A stretch of 64,000 nt of DNA, taken from Nautilus pompilius. Taxonomy: Eukaryota > Mollusca > Cephalopoda > Nautilida > Nautilidae. The DNA is taken from assembly GCA_018389105.1 (NCBI GenBank), contig JACATO010000091.1, positions 930,001 to 994,000 of the forward strand, written 5' to 3'. The notes under the pieces are model-generated. The model was not told where the DNA came from and did not search any database. It saw only the letters and a program-made list of their open reading frames with translations. Made by a program: the position numbers and the translations under genes. Of this stretch, positions 40,901 through 55,900 are shown one piece after another (positions within the stretch are counted from its first letter, which is position 1; each line of letters opens with the position of its first letter).

Positions 40901-43900
40901 CACCTCAGGTTTGTTTACTCTGCCCCACTCTCCTGTTTGTGGAAGCTTACTTATCTGGGTCATTGATTCAGTCTGTTTATTAGAAACTAGCCAGAGAAAT
41001 TCCGCTGTTGCAAGTAACTAAGCCGCAGTCCCTGCCTTTTTTGGGTGCTAAATAATATTAATTTTGACCATGAAAGAGGTTTAAAAAAAAAAGAGAGAGA
41101 GAGGGGGTTTGTTTGTTTTGGCTGGGCGCAGAGTTCTTGGATAGTTTGAAACGAGAAGCAATCGGGTGAGGAGGAATTTTAAGTACCGTTTCCACAAGAT
41201 GATGTAGTTGGGTGTCCGTACAACCTTGTAATTAGACTGGTTGTTGAATTAAGCATTTAATATGGTTGGGTTCGCTTCTTTTGATCACTTGTGTCAATAA
41301 ACTCCCTAGCCAAGCTGATACACAACAGTCCGAAGCTTTGTCTTTTCTGTTTGCTTGGAAGTCTAGCATTTTCTTTTTTTTTGTCAATTTTCTCTTGCTA
41401 GTGATACTATTATTTTGATGGCTGTTCAGAAGTTGAAGAATTATGGTTCCACATGATTTTTATTTGGTGTACTCGCTTAGCTCCAGCACATTTCCTAGAG
41501 TCTCTTTCAAACAGTTACTGTTGATGACGTAGATACTGGCTGGCTGATAAGCTCTCTTTCTAAAGCTCTACAATGATGTAGCTTATCGTGTAGGAATTAT
41601 TTTCTTTATAACTTGTAATCGTTGTTTGTGGGAAAATTTTCCTCAGACTGTGCTGTTAGGAACATAAATTCCAGGTGCCCAATAAAATTCTCTATTGAAG
41701 TTTGAAAATGGTGCATCTCTAAAAATTAGAATATCGTGGAAGAGTTCAATATTTTTTGTCAGTTGTTTCAGAAAGTGAAAATTGTATATATTCTAGACTC
41801 ATTACATGTAAATTAAAATGTTTTAATTTTAATAATTACGGTCTACAGCTCAAAAAAATAGAAAAAAAGTATCGCAAAATATTAGAATATTCCGTTTAGA
41901 GTAAATCGCTATTTATGCAGTATAAATACTATGAATCTCTCAGTCTGGTTCAGTACACACAAACACAATCATGGGGAAGACTGCCGACTTGACAGTTGTC
42001 CAGAAGACACTCATTGACACCCCCCCACAAGGAGGGTAAGCTACAGAGGTAATTGCTGAAAGGGCTGGCTGTTCGCAGAGTGCTGTATCAAAGCATATTC
42101 ATGGAAAGTTGACTGGAAGGGAAAAGTGTGGTAGGAAAAGGTGCACAAGCAAGAGGGACGACCGCAGCCTTGAGAGGATTGTCAAACAATGCCGATTCAA
42201 GAACTTGGGGTAGCTTCACAAGGAGTGGACTGAGGCTGGAGTCAGTGCATCAACAGCCACCACGCACAGATGTGTCCAGGAAATGGGCTACAAGTGTTGC
42301 ATTCCTCGTGTCAAGCCACTCCTGAACCAGAGACAAAATCAGAAGCATCTTACCTGGGCTAAGGAGAAAAAGAACTGGACCGTTGCTCAGTGGTCAAAAT
42401 TCCTCTTTTCAGATGAAAGTAAATTTTGCATTTCACTTGGAAATCAAGGTCCCACAGTCTGGAGGAAGAGCGGAGAGGCACAGAATCCAAGTTTCTTGAA
42501 GTTTCCACAGTCAGTAATGATTTGGGGTGCCATGTCATCTGCTGGTGTTGGTCCACTGTGTTTTATCAAGTTCAAAGTCAACACAGTCATCTACCAAGAG
42601 ATTTTAGAGCACTTCATGCTTCCATCTGCTGACAAGCTTTATGGAGATGCTGATTTCCTTTTCCAGCAGGACTTGGCACCTGCCCACAGTGCCAAAACTA
42701 CTAGTAAGTGGTTTGCTGACCATGGTACTACTGTGCTTGATTGGCCAGTCAACTCACCTGACCTGAACCCCATAGAGAATCTATGGGGTATTGTCAAGAG
42801 GAAGATGAGAGACACCAGACCCAACAATACAGATGAGCTGAAGGCCACTATCAGAGCAACCTGGGCTTCCATAACGCCTCAGCAATGCCACAGGCTGATC
42901 GCCTCCATCCTACACCGCACTGATGCAGTGATTCGTGCAAAAGGAGCCCCAACCAAGTATTGAGTGCATAAATGAACATACTTTTCAGAAGTCGACATTT
43001 CTGTATTATAAATCCTTTTTTTATTATGAAATATTCTAATATTTTGAGAGATGTTTTTTTTCTATTTTTTTTAGCTGTAGGCCGTAATTATCAGAATTAA
43101 ATTTAAAAAATGCTTGAAACATTTTAGTTTACATGTAATGAATCTATAATATATACAATTTTCTGAAATAAACTGACAAAAAATATTGAACTCTCCTACA
43201 ATATTCTAATTTTTTGAGATGCACCTGTATATAAAAATCAGAATGAACTTTAGCTAGGTGATCCCATGAACAATGTGCTGCCAATCTCCTATGAGCATTA
43301 GCATTCTTTTTAAATAAATATTTAATATGGTAATCGTCATCAAACAATAAGGTGATCTGATCTAAATACAAAAGGTAAAATGTTTTTACTTACTGTATGC
43401 ATTATTATATAGTTTAAGTACCAGCAAGCTGCTACCAATGTGTACCGCTGGAGTTCGAAGATGCTTGGGGTATGGCCTTTCTCAGCAATGGCAAAATTCT
43501 GAAAGCTTGTACAGAGTTACTCTCATATATTCTCTAACTTGATTTTTTTTCTTCTTTTCTTTTAAATTGGGCACTTTTCCCTGCTTTGTTTTGTCTTGAA
43601 AATATTTGCATTAATGTTTATACACTTCTATGATGCTAATTTGAAAAGGTCAAGTCCTCTTTCTACTCATTTCACATGCACAGCTTTTGGTGATGGTGGG
43701 AGATGATTTCCAGAGGATGAAAGCTCCCAGTCAACTAAAATTCTGCTGCAAGTTTCAACACAATTCCTTTTAGGCAAAGGAAGTTCCCAGACGTTTATGA
43801 GAATGAATGCTGCTGTTTTTCTTTTAAACTCTTTTGAGGAAGATCATGACTGTCAAGAAAAACTGGAACATGGATTTAAATAATCTTTTGTTAAAGCAGA

Positions 43901-46900
43901 AATTACAAAACTTTAACCCTTTACTTGGCGACCGCTCAGAAAATTGTCAGAATCCTCTGGCTGGTGTTCTCTGATTTTATATTGTTCTTAGTACAATAAT
44001 GTTTATTATTTGCAATGCTTTTTTTAAAAAAAATTATTTATATAATTAATACACTAAATAATGTTTGCAAAGTCAGTAGATACCATGATATTATTTCACA
44101 TAGAAAAGAAATTCCATTGGATCACATTAATAATTTTACTCAATAAATTTGAATTCTTTGCATTCTTTGAAATGATAAATGGTCCAGAATTTGCTCTTGT
44201 GTTCTTTTAGTATAGTCCATATTAAAAATGCACAGGCTGGGAATGTAGTGTCATAGTTAGCCACTAGAAAGCGTTACCCTACTCGAAGAGGGCTTGGCAC
44301 TGGACGGACCGCCGCAGTAAACCTTTCACGGTTGGCTGCTGAAGAGGGACAAGACTGGGCCAAACATAGCTGGCTCCAAACCTCGGCCTTCCACCTGTGA
44401 TCGCTCTTGAATTGATTTCTTCTCATCTTAAAAATCTGCCTTGTTTTTCTTTTCTTTAAGCATTTTTGTGCTGTAGGCTGTGAAGAATGTTTAAAATTCT
44501 TTGTTGTGTTTTAACATCCAACTATTTAGTAATAAGAACTTATTGTCTGCCTGTTTTAATTTGAGTTTACTGGTTCCTGGCCTGGTGCCATTGACAAGTG
44601 AATAAGAAGCTGTCAAAACTAGAAGTTATCAATTTGTAAACCAGCTGGTAAATTCTGTATTTTATAATCATTTGTTGAATAATAGTGTGATATTTCTTCT
44701 TTCTTCTTATTAGTTGCCTTCATAATCATTTCCAAAAAAAAAAAACCACTCCAGCCAGAGAAATCTGAACAAATGGCATGGCAGGGAAAGCTTTGGAATG
44801 GTCAGCAGTATTTATTGCCAGATGTTATTTTGAGTTCATTTAGCTCATACACACACCTAAAATGGCTAAATCGTAGATAATCAACAAAAAAAAAAAAAAC
44901 ATATTAAAGAAATGATGATGCTAAATAAACCAAAATTAAAGATAATAAACAAGCATAAGTGTTCCTTAAACAAATAAGGTGGCAAACAATCGCAGAAACT
45001 GAATATCTTTTTAATAGTGAACTCTAGATAAAATTATTATTAAATGAGAAGAAATCAAGAAGAATGAGATGCATACAAATCGCTCCTTTTGTAATGAAAA
45101 ATCTAGCCATGCCTGCTATGCATTTAAATATTTTCTTCATTTAATTCTGTTATTTAGGACAGTAAACCACTGGATTGCTATGGTCGAGCGCTCAGAGTTT
45201 GCTTCCGGTGTGGATGGCTCAGTTTGGCGATTCGATTCTTACTGTCATGGTTTCTTTTCGTTCTTCCTTATGCCAGCTGGCCATCACATCCGAAAAAATT
45301 AAGAGCTCTAGTAGGGTTTTCTCTGCGTGTCAGAACATGACCTAGCAGATAACTGTGACACTACGTTCCTTCGCCAGAGCTGTCTGCTTTGTAAGGCATC
45401 TGCATATACCCTCCCTCTCAAATAAAACAGAATTCTGTTTTCTTTTCCAAATCCATCCTGATTTTTCCATTCTTAGGCCAGAGGTGAATGAATACGCAAT
45501 TGTGAATGTTTTAGCATGGAATGAAAAAGATTTATGATAAATAATCTCTCAAATATCTGTAATTTGTACAATTTTGAGGATGCTGATGTTTTGTAATTAA
45601 CTTTACTTTATTATTATTATCATCAAAGTAACCAAAGATTTAAAATTAGTTCTTTGTGCAGTCGCCATAGTATTCAACTGAGAGAAGAGAATAAGACACA
45701 AACACATTTCTTACGGTGGCTAGGTTTCACCATACCTCTAATATTTGTGAAAATTGAGAGTTTTGGAAAAGATGATTATTGGATTAAATAAAGGAAATAT
45801 CCAAACTAATAACAGGAGGAATATATGTATTTTGATGTGTTGCTATTTCGAAGGAAAAACATGGGGTATAAGTAAAGCAAGATTCAAAAAAGTTAACCTA
45901 ATCAGCTAGGATTTAGCATAAGGATAGTGTAGAATAATCTTCAGAAAGTAGATTATTAGTTTGTAATATTCTGTACCGTTGTCTTATTAGATGGCAACTG
46001 GATTAACTAATAGGTGATGGAAAAATGCCTGAGCTAATCATCTACTTCCTCCTGTAAATAATACATCAATGGCAACTCTGCATTCTTATTTATAGAATAA
46101 TCTTGATTAAAAGGGACAAATCTGACAAACCACCATAAAGCTTTTGCTAAAAATGGCTTTATACGCTTTTGTCTGCTGTCGTTTTTCTTGGCGCACACCA
46201 GATTTCTTCGGTAACAACGGCAGCAGTAACCAAAAAAGGATAATAGGATTTCTCCTACTGTTATTCCATTAAATGAGAGGGGCATCGTCTTTGCATTGTT
46301 ACGCTTCAACCTCGATTTTATTATTAAGTTTTAAGAATATTAGGTAAATAATGGAAGCATTGGATTATAATTTCTTGTGGCGGGGTATTTCATACCCTAT
46401 TATCTCTGTTGCTGATGTGAATGCTAGATAGCTTGAAAGGACCAATTCCCCGACTGTTTCAACCATTTCTAATTAAGCTGGGCGCTCAAAGCGTCCGCCC
46501 TCCCTGAGCTAAGCACTGGTGCAGATTTTACCTGTAAAATCATAGGGAGTAGTAGCTTGAGAGGGTCAGGTGGTGGGGAGGTGGGAGGGAACTGCTGGGT
46601 TGGAAATAGTCTTGGGGAGCTGGAGCCTTTGAAGTACATACCCAGTGGCCCCCTTATGAAGAGAACACTTCAGTAAGAGGATATGGGATAATCATCTGAA
46701 AAGACATGCTGTTTGTTTGATCAGCCAACTTGAATGCCTCACCCAGAAAGGGGTCACCTCTGTGTTGTTGTTTTTCCATCCCCAGTGAAATTAAAAACAC
46801 TCTCAGCAAAGTTGGGGGTGGGTGGGGAGTAGTTCCCCCTCCCCTGTCTATGAAAACTGTAGGGTTTGTGTTTTCTTGTAAAACAGCTTTATCTCGAGGT

Positions 46901-49900
46901 TAGTTTTTGTTTTAAATGTTTTTCTTAATTGTTGCTTTGTATTTTTAGTAAGAAATATTGAGTTTACTTAAAAAAAACAAAAAAAAAGCCTATAAACAGA
47001 ACTAAACAGATTAAGGGTTTTGGTTAATTTACCTGTCTTTAGATTTTTCTTATTGTAGTTTTCAAACAGTGTGCGCCTTTGTGTAAGAAACAATTATGAG
47101 CCCAGCCTGGGTGATCATCTCCCCACTGTCCATCAGCTTAGCTGGGCATCCTCCACACTCCATATATAAACTTCTAATGCTCCTTCATTCAGACATTTTA
47201 ATTCCGTTTTGCGCTGTTTAGATGAGGAGCCAGTGGTTCTCGCTGTTTTCCCCTCGATCTTCTCAGTAGTTTTTGGCGCCTGCCGAGGGAACTCCTCTCT
47301 CTATTCTTTCCACCCCAATTTCTTGGCGCAAGTCTTCACGCTTTGTCCTTTTGTTTACCTCTTCTGTTGTCTTTTCTCGGGACAATTAACTCCCATTAAA
47401 CAAAACCTGCCCTGTTGTCTTGATCTCTGGTTTTTTAAACTTATAGATCTTGAAGGAATATCAACTTCTATGCTCCATCTATTCTCCAGTCAGCAGTACT
47501 TTCCTATGGGTTTGTTGCTTTCTATTTCTGTTTTTAGTAAGAAATACAATTATGCTCCCTTATTTCCCCCTATAGAACAAAATAAGTGGTAATTCCTGGT
47601 TGATTCTACTTAATTAATGCCTTAACTCTTGTATAAACAAAAATGCCCTAATGAATGAAGAAACAATTTTTAGTCGTGAAATTTGTCTTCTGTATCAGGT
47701 TAAGTGGAAGATAAAGGCCTCATATTTAGCTTTAATTCTTATATATATATAAAGTTGGAAAAAATTAATGATGATAAAGCTCTGAGAAGATATTGACATA
47801 AAAGTTAAATTCCTGCAACCATTCTTGTAGTTGATGTGCTATTTGGTAAACATACTTGGATTCTTAAATTTGCTTCACAAAAGTTAGTCTGCTTTATATG
47901 GATTGGGTATGGCATTAAAAAAAGGGTTCTAGAGGCTGGCAAAAGAGGGTACTGTTGTAAGGAGTAAGTAATAATCAATACTTGTGTCATAACTGCATGA
48001 AGCTGTAGTGTCGACAGTACACAGCATTTGACAAGGGCTCATGGGCAAGGAAGGCATGGAGTTAGAAAATAGAGATAGAAATACAATGTAAAAGTTGTAA
48101 TGAGTTTTTGTTGCTTCCAGGCCTAGCAAATTTATTATTTTTTATAACATCAGCTGGTGCATATTGAGTTTCTTTTTGTTTTTGATTTTTTTCATCAAAG
48201 ACTAATTCTTTCATGGCACTCTCCAAAAGAATTCCATTCTCTCTCTCTCTCTTTCTAGCAGGCTTGACAGTTCAACTTAATCAGACAGAATATTAATCAA
48301 TATAAATCTGATAGCCTACTTTCTGATGTTCCTTTAACTCTCGATTGTTATTAGACTTGTGGCTGTTTTCCTTGTCATCTCAACTTTGAAGTTGAGTCGA
48401 TTAGGGAGAGCGAGTGGCAGAGAGCTATGTTTTGTGGAGGGTAATGCATTTTTCTTTCTTTTTGCTGAATTTCAATGCTCATCTGAAAATGGTTGAGAGC
48501 TGTTGGTCTGATCTCCCTAGCATTCATTTGAAAATATGCTGTTAAGCAGGCGTTGGTTCTCATTGGCTTTTTCTTTTTAAATGAAAGATGCAGCATTTTA
48601 AAAAGAGTTAGGGCTTGTTTTTTTGTCGTTGTTTTTTTAATCCCTAAATAAATAACAATAAAAAAGGATGCCAGAAAAAACAACATCTGGTTGTAGGTGA
48701 TGGGAGGGAAGAAGAGGAGAATCTGAGGATGAACGTTGTGACTGCAAAAAGTGGAACCCACAGCTGGGTTGTTGTCATTGACAGCAAAAAAAAAAAAAAG
48801 ATCACATTCATAAACCCTGTCTTGCCAAATTTCAGGTGTCTCCCAACCCCACGTACACCCCTTTTTTTAAAGGGTGGTAAGTTGTTTTTTTTTTTGCTTT
48901 AATCTAGGAAGTTCTCACATTTTGCCTGTAAGTATCGATACAAATCTCTCTTAGCCAGCATGGTGTTCTGTTGGAGTTAGACTGGATATTAAAGTTTTTA
49001 TACAAATTTAATAATTTTACAAATATATGTTTGCATATTTAAAAAATCTACTACAGGAGGAGGATTAGCTTTGCATCTTGAATGGTCCAGAATAATTCCC
49101 AATCTTCTTTTAATTTTCATGTAACAGATAGATTTTGATTATGATAAATTTCGTACTTTGTACAAGATATTCATTAAAAAGTGAAGAAAAATTAGCTACC
49201 TACTGGCAATAACTTCTTTTGAAAGTTGAAATATTCTGAATTTATTTAAAAATTAAAGTAAATTATGTAGAATTGGTGGAATAAGCTGTAAATTTGTTAC
49301 ACGACCTTTCCTGTTCCATGCACGCACAAGCACGTGTGCCTGCCATTGGCACTGACATGGCTGCCAGTCTAGCCAGAACTTTTGACTAAAGAGTGCAAAC
49401 AGAAAAATAGCTTAGTACTCAGAGGAAACTTCTACGAGAAGAATTGTGAGCAGTGCAGTGCTGAAGCAAAGAGTAATGTCTCCCCGCCATTGCTGCTAAT
49501 GCCTTTTTGTAAGTTTGATTTTGCCACCAAGATGCAAAATGGATTTGCACTTTGATTGCCCAATTGTACGCCAGTAATCGTCATCTTGGCTGTTTTTTGT
49601 TGCCAGTTTAACTGGCAACATTTTTGTTTTGGCCAAACTTCATTGGCTACTCCATGACAAGGTTAAAATCATATGGGAGGGGGCCCTAATCTGCAAAATA
49701 CACTCACCCAGTGACTTGCTGGAGCTTGCATCACTATGTTTACCATTGTTGCTAACCTTTGCTCCGACTTGGCCACGGTGGATGAATTTTGCTAATTGTG
49801 TGGTGAGCTGCCAGGATCCAGGTTTGATGGGCCTATCTCTGCTTCTTGTAGTTGCTCAACAGAGGAATTTTTTTTGATGAATGCATCAAGTGTTGACTCT

Positions 49901-52900
49901 TTCCTCCTTTCTTTTAAAATCTCGTGATAGCAGGAGATTTCTTTCAACACTACTTTCCTAAAAGCACTGCTGTGTTCCCAGTCTGGGTCATTATTTGAGA
50001 AGGCCTTCTCCATTGCTTCTATAATCTTTGTGATATTTTCAGACAAAAATTTTGTAGTTAACCTTTTCTGGCATCTCACTGGAAACCGGGTCTTGTTCAT
50101 CTCTCATTGGCTGTTCCTGTTGTGTTAGTTCTTTCAAATCTTCATTGGTAAGTAATTCCTCATGAGAGTCAAGAAGCTCTTGCACATCATCAACATCTAC
50201 TTCATTGAATCCTACTTCCTTTGTTAGCTTAACGTCATTTTTAATTGATGGCATCTCAATCTCAAAGCCAGCAAAGTCACTGACTGACATCTGCCCACAG
50301 CTTACGCCACACCGTTCATGCACTAGTTTGTCACCTCTTGTCAGGAGTCTCTGATGTGCTCAATCAATTTCAGTGTTATAACATTTCCAAAAATCTTTAA
50401 TTCTCCATTATGCTGCTGCTCGTGCAAGTTAATTCCTTAGCAGTTGATACACCTGCCATTTTAACTGAAGCTTTCATACTGCCTGCTTGATTTAAGATGG
50501 TTTTCAGTGTGGACCGAGCTGTACCTAACAAGTGAGCCACACTGCACTTCTCCCCTGCCTCAACTCATCGTATGGCCTACATTTTTTACATCCAGCGTGA
50601 TAGACTGCCCATTCTTTTTAGGCACCCACACATCACTACCACTTGATGGCCGCTTGGCTCGCATAGGAATAGCTAATACTGAATATTTTCGATAAAAAAA
50701 GGGAAATGGCGAGATTACAATCTGTACATATATGCCAGGCACTAGGTTTGAACTGATGGCAGGTTTTTGTGTGGTGCACTTTGTTCTGATCAGCTGAAAT
50801 CAAAACAAAAAACTATGGTGATCCATTCTTGTTGTGATTTCATTAGTTTTTTTAAATTTTAAGCAAAAAAGGGGGAGGTTGGGAAAAACGAACGTTGTGA
50901 TAAAGAAGCTTTGTTATCGGAGGCTTCGTTGCCAGAGGTATACCACCTGTACATGCGAATCCATGCAGCCATGGGGCAGGGAAAGAGTGCGTGCGGCATG
51001 TAGGGGGGGGATTTATAGTATGTGGCAAACCAAATTTTATTATAACAAGCCAGGCAGAAAAATACCTTGTGAATAGAAGAAGTCTGCATGGATAATAGAG
51101 GCTTCATACTTTCTAAACAACTAGATACATTGAACTAGACAGCTGACAAAAGACCTGCCGAGCTGGGGGTGGGGGCTGTACTGGATAATGGCAGTTTGGC
51201 TCTTGTCATTTGAACTGAAGAGGGCTTGCAGATAAGATGCTTGATATAACCATGACACTGGGGTCAGAGCTCATCAGGTTTCTAGCAGGAGATCAATGGC
51301 TTTCTTAGCCACTGTTGAAGTAGGTTATTTCTGTCTGGGTAGCTTTCAGGTGAAGTTTCTTTGATAAACTTGTAATAAATACGTAGGTAAACCTCTTAAT
51401 CAAAGTTACATGGCTTATTATCTCCTTTAATGGCTTGAGTCTTACAAACAGTAATGCCCACAAGTGGATGGGACATGTTCTTGTTTTACTGTCCCCTTCC
51501 CTCCCTCATGTGCATGCCATGACTCATCTGCATAAAGTCATCTTAACAATTGCTGCCGCGATGCATCTGGTGCGAGTGAGAGGAGCTCTCAGGGTGTTTT
51601 AAGCTTTTAAGAAAACCTCAGATTGTATAGACCTTTGCGCATGCTTGTGATGTAAAGTCGTATATTATGATAGCTGCACAGTAATCTGAATACCACACCA
51701 TATAAAAAAATATATAAATGCATTAGGCCTTTTTGTTTTCCAAATAAGGTAAATTTAATCCTTAGTTTTCTGACATCCATTGCTGATCACTGCAGATATA
51801 CCACATTGCCACACCAAGACCACATGGCATAACCAATTTGCATGAGCTCCTTAAGGCCATTTAAAAGCTGGAATTGGCGTTTGTGATGTAGCTGCTGCTG
51901 CTGCTGCTGTTTGTGTTGTTGTTCTACATTCTGAAGGCAAAGTTTCAGAAATGAACTTTGTAACTTCATTGAGATCGCTGCATACAAAAAAATTAGCTTT
52001 TTTTTTAATATAGTCTTTCACCTTAGATAAAGAATACCCTGTTTTGTTTTTTGTACTGTCTGAATATTTGTAAAGTGACAGGAATTAGTATATATTTTCA
52101 TTTTGAGAGAGAGAGAGAGAGAGAGATTGACAATAACTGTGATTAGAAGCCATGTTTATAAATCTAGAGCTAGAAGTGTAGGTTTGGAAGAAAGAAGTTT
52201 AAGGCACATCAGTTAGGGGGGGCTCCATAGAGGTTTAGGTTATAATCTGTGGATATAAGAGATTTACAGTTGTCCTAGGGTGGTAATTGTTCTCCAGAAT
52301 GGAAGGGCATTATCTATGCTTGGTTGGGTCCAGAACCCCTGAGCAACAGTAAATCAGTTCACACCCACACACACACAACCTTTCAGGCCTTTGTGAGCTG
52401 GGGGGAGGGGATGGTGCTGGAGCCTGAATCCCAGATGACGTCCTTTCCAGCTCTCCCTCCCTCCTAGGGGTGGGTATCCAGCCTATAAAGACTGTTCTAA
52501 TTTATTCATGGTTAAATGATTTGCCAGCCAGTTGTGGGAATCTGTCTGTCAGAAGTTTTAGAGATCTAAGAGTCTCTCCAGGCCCATGTGTAAATATTTA
52601 TTAGGTGGAGATGGTTCAGATGGGGGCCTGAAACAGTAGGACTAGTGTTTGTTTGTTTTCATACTTTAACTCTTAAGTGATAACATTATCAGGCATTAAA
52701 AGCATTGTCTAACAACCACCCCTCCCCACCCCACACACACACACCACACACACACCAACAAACAAACAACAAAAATCAAACAAACTGGTAGTAATCCTTA
52801 ATTGATAAGAGAATTTTGTTGGTGTGGCTACCCAGCTAGATTTTTCTCTGGCACCAGATGTACCTAAGGCACTTATTTTATCTTAATCCTTTTTTGATAG

Positions 52901-55900
52901 AAAATAGCAATGCAGTCCAACGCCTCTCTTTCACTTTATCTAAAATTGGATATACATTTTGTTGTTTACTTTTTCCATCTTATGTTAGCTCTTTAGCTGC
53001 TGAAGCTGTATTTATTTCCTGGCCTCATGTGGCATTATAGTTCTTTGTCGATGTATTCTAAGCCTGACCTGCTACTCTGGTAGTCTTTTGGTTACTGCCT
53101 TGAGTTGGTTATTTTGTCAGGGATGATCTAAAGCCTGGTTCCAAATTTGTTTTTTTATTTAATTATGCTAATTATCACCTTTCCTTGTTTTTTCTTGAAT
53201 TTCTAGACAGCTTCTGTTACATGGAAACATTCTTTTCCTTCCTAGATAGTGTCTCTAAAACTCCAGCAATCACAGTAAGTAAGCTCAAGCTTGATATAAT
53301 TCTCAGACACTGTCAAAAGAAAAGGGAGGTAATTTATTAACTCATTGAACTTTCAGTCGGAATAGACCTTGTCCATGGTTCCTGAGGCAAAACCACCAAG
53401 AACTAATTTTAAGCTGAAACAATGCTGTAATGCATGCATTTATACATTCCAAGAGAAATTGTAAAATAGCTGGTTCCTACATCCATCTAACAGAGGTAAA
53501 TGTTTTTGACGAATCTGTATCAAGTTTATGAAAATTGTTTTTTTTTTTAGTCTGCTGGTGCTGCACTCATCAACTTTTTGATCGCTAAACCCATCAACAT
53601 CACTTTCTTCCTCTGATGAAGACTAAGTCATTTCATCAGATGGATAACTGTCATCAATTTTCCTCCATATTCATTGTTTCCAGAGTCAGTTTAATTGAGG
53701 AGTTGCCGTAAACTTTCAGGTCATGCCTGCCCTGTTTTTTTTTTTATAAATTTTGATTGCAAACTGGTCGACAGCTGCTTTTTGAGAAAGAAGGCTGCTG
53801 CAGTCAGTGCTTTAGTAACGAGAGTGCTGGTTAGCCAATAGGTTTCAAGGAAATGCAGGAAGATGCTGTTATATTGGTCTTGTGGGATATAGACAGATTT
53901 GTTGCAGACCGATGTTTTGATCTGAGGACCTCAAAAGGCTAGAAGCTACAATAATAACGTGGGGCAGAGTTACAAATTCAAAAAGAGATAAAACCGCACT
54001 GTTTTGAGTTTCTTTGATTTTTCTGACTCACTGCAAGTCCGTGCTTTTTTAGAAATGACAAACTGCTTGCAGGATAAACCATTTTAATCTCCCCCCCTTG
54101 TTTTGTGCAACGCCTGGTCGGATACTGGAAGATGTGTCATACTGACATCAGATTTGTTGCATTTCAGGGTGGTTGTATTCACTTTATAGCTGGAAATCTG
54201 GGAGCATAGCTCAAAAAAGATTTTTTTTTTTTTGTAAAGAATATTCTTATCGTTGGACCGTAACTGTGCCCGAAGAAACTATTTTACAGACTAATTTCCC
54301 ATAGAGAGATTAAATAAACGTGGCTCGTTTTGTTGTTTTCAGTGGAAGAAAACCACAATGTTTGACGAGTGACTTTCTATTTAAAAATTATAACTTTTCT
54401 GATGGGTACAGAAACTTTGTTCTGGCATCATATAAAAGATCATTTTGCCATTGGCTTACGTTTACACATGGACTTGAAACCTCACCCGCTCACTTTTTAA
54501 TGTTTCTTTAGCTCTTTGGATGCTGGTAACTAAAAGTTTTCACGCTTATTTTGGTTAGTAAGATTCTTGTTTCTGGAGAAGACCAGATCTGTACGTCTTT
54601 TGTTGGCGCTGTTGTACACTATTTGGCAACTAGTTCATCTGATTTCTCTTCCTTTGTTTCAGGCCATCTATGACTCCTTGCCATATGCCACAACCAGCAG
54701 AGATGACGAGAAGAAACTCCAGTCGGTAAGTGTGAACATCATTTGAAAGTTTGTTCTCCTAACCCGCAGCAGGGCATTGCCATTGCATGAGGCATCATCT
54801 GCTAAAGAAAACCTAACATCGTTTTTGAGATGTGGGGGGAAACTGGAGTCTACATGGCTGACTGGTGAAGGAGAAACCATGCTGAAGAGGTACCACGAAC
54901 TGAGCCAAGGCCCATGGCGGATTAATCTGAGGGCAGGGTACAGAGAAGAGACATACACGACACAGGATAGATTCTTAAACAGATCTTACTATAATTGAAA
55001 GCGGATGGATAGGTATGCATATATAGATGAATATATTAATACTCTCTCTGCCTCTCTATGAGAAACTGACTGAAGCGATGATAAATTAAAGTTAGCTTAA
55101 GTAGAGCTAGTTGAGATTAATGTGACTGGATATTCTCATTTCTTTTTGAATTGATTTTCGCATGGATATTAGCGTACCAGTTGAATAAATTGTTTTTTGA
55201 GAATGCTGTTTTAATTCTTTTCAGCCTGTTGCTTTTTTGTCTGTCTGACTTTGCTCTTTTGTAATTAAGTATGCCTTTTTGTCAATACGATGCTCTTCAC
55301 TGCTGCTGCCTTGCTTGTTTTTTTTAGCTTAAAATTTAGTTTCTATTAAGCGACTGTATTTGAATGATGTGTGGCACCAGCATCATCAGGGAAGGCACGG
55401 TCCTTTCTCGTTGGAAACTTTTTGCTCATTGCTCATGGGTGGAGGAAACAAGAGATGAAAAATGCACTGAAGAGTTTTTTGGTGATTAAGAAGATTCGAA
55501 ATAAACTCTGCTTTTTTTAACTGAAGTGGCAAATATCGTTAGTTTTCATACTCCAAATCAGGATTCCTGGTTCTGGCGGAGTTAGGGGTTGTCATCTAGA
55601 ACTGCAGAGATAATGAGTTGGTCTAAGCAGGGAGTATAGTCAAGTAGTATTAGCTGAGAGGTTCTCACCTGCTCTAGTACAAGAGCTAACTAGATCCTTA
55701 AAATGCTTGACCCCTGCACTGAGGGCAGATGGGGAGAGGAAAGCCCACAGAAATGTAGGGGCATGATATCATGCACAGGAGAAATTCAGTATTTTCTGTT
55801 TTGCTAGCGAAGGTTGGTCACTACTTGGTTTAATCACTTCCAATTTGTGAAAAAGCTGTAGCCATGGTAATAGAATGGGGGACACCTTGTGGTCTGTTTA

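Larger units (their letters stand above)
26249..54662. other. CACHD1 intron 1, 28.4 kb
   Basis: This intron holds microsatellites near its start, a small MITE (30612), a 2.8-kb hAT copy inside a SINE (35531), a young Tc1 (41708), SINE-like repeats (44240, 45166), a palindrome (49598) and a deleted Tigger-like element (49792). The stretches 26600-30600, 30900-35400, 38530-41700, 45350-49590 and 50750-54660 show no exon or named repeat I can support. Long first introns often contain enhancers, but none can be called by eye. Confidence 0.85.

Noticed and set aside
47209-47592. 127-residue Phe/Leu/Cys-rich ORF
   Set aside because: No recognisable domain, no splice or promoter context, composition typical of AT-rich intron.
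48375-48761. 128-residue minus-strand ORF
   Set aside because: Low-complexity Lys and Phe runs, no family resemblance, inside an intron.
53208-53275. Exon-like stretch with TTTCTAG acceptor and GTAAGT donor inside CACHD1 intron 1
   Set aside because: Two of three frames contain stops, and homology joins exon 1 (26248) directly to exon 2 (54663) without missing residues.
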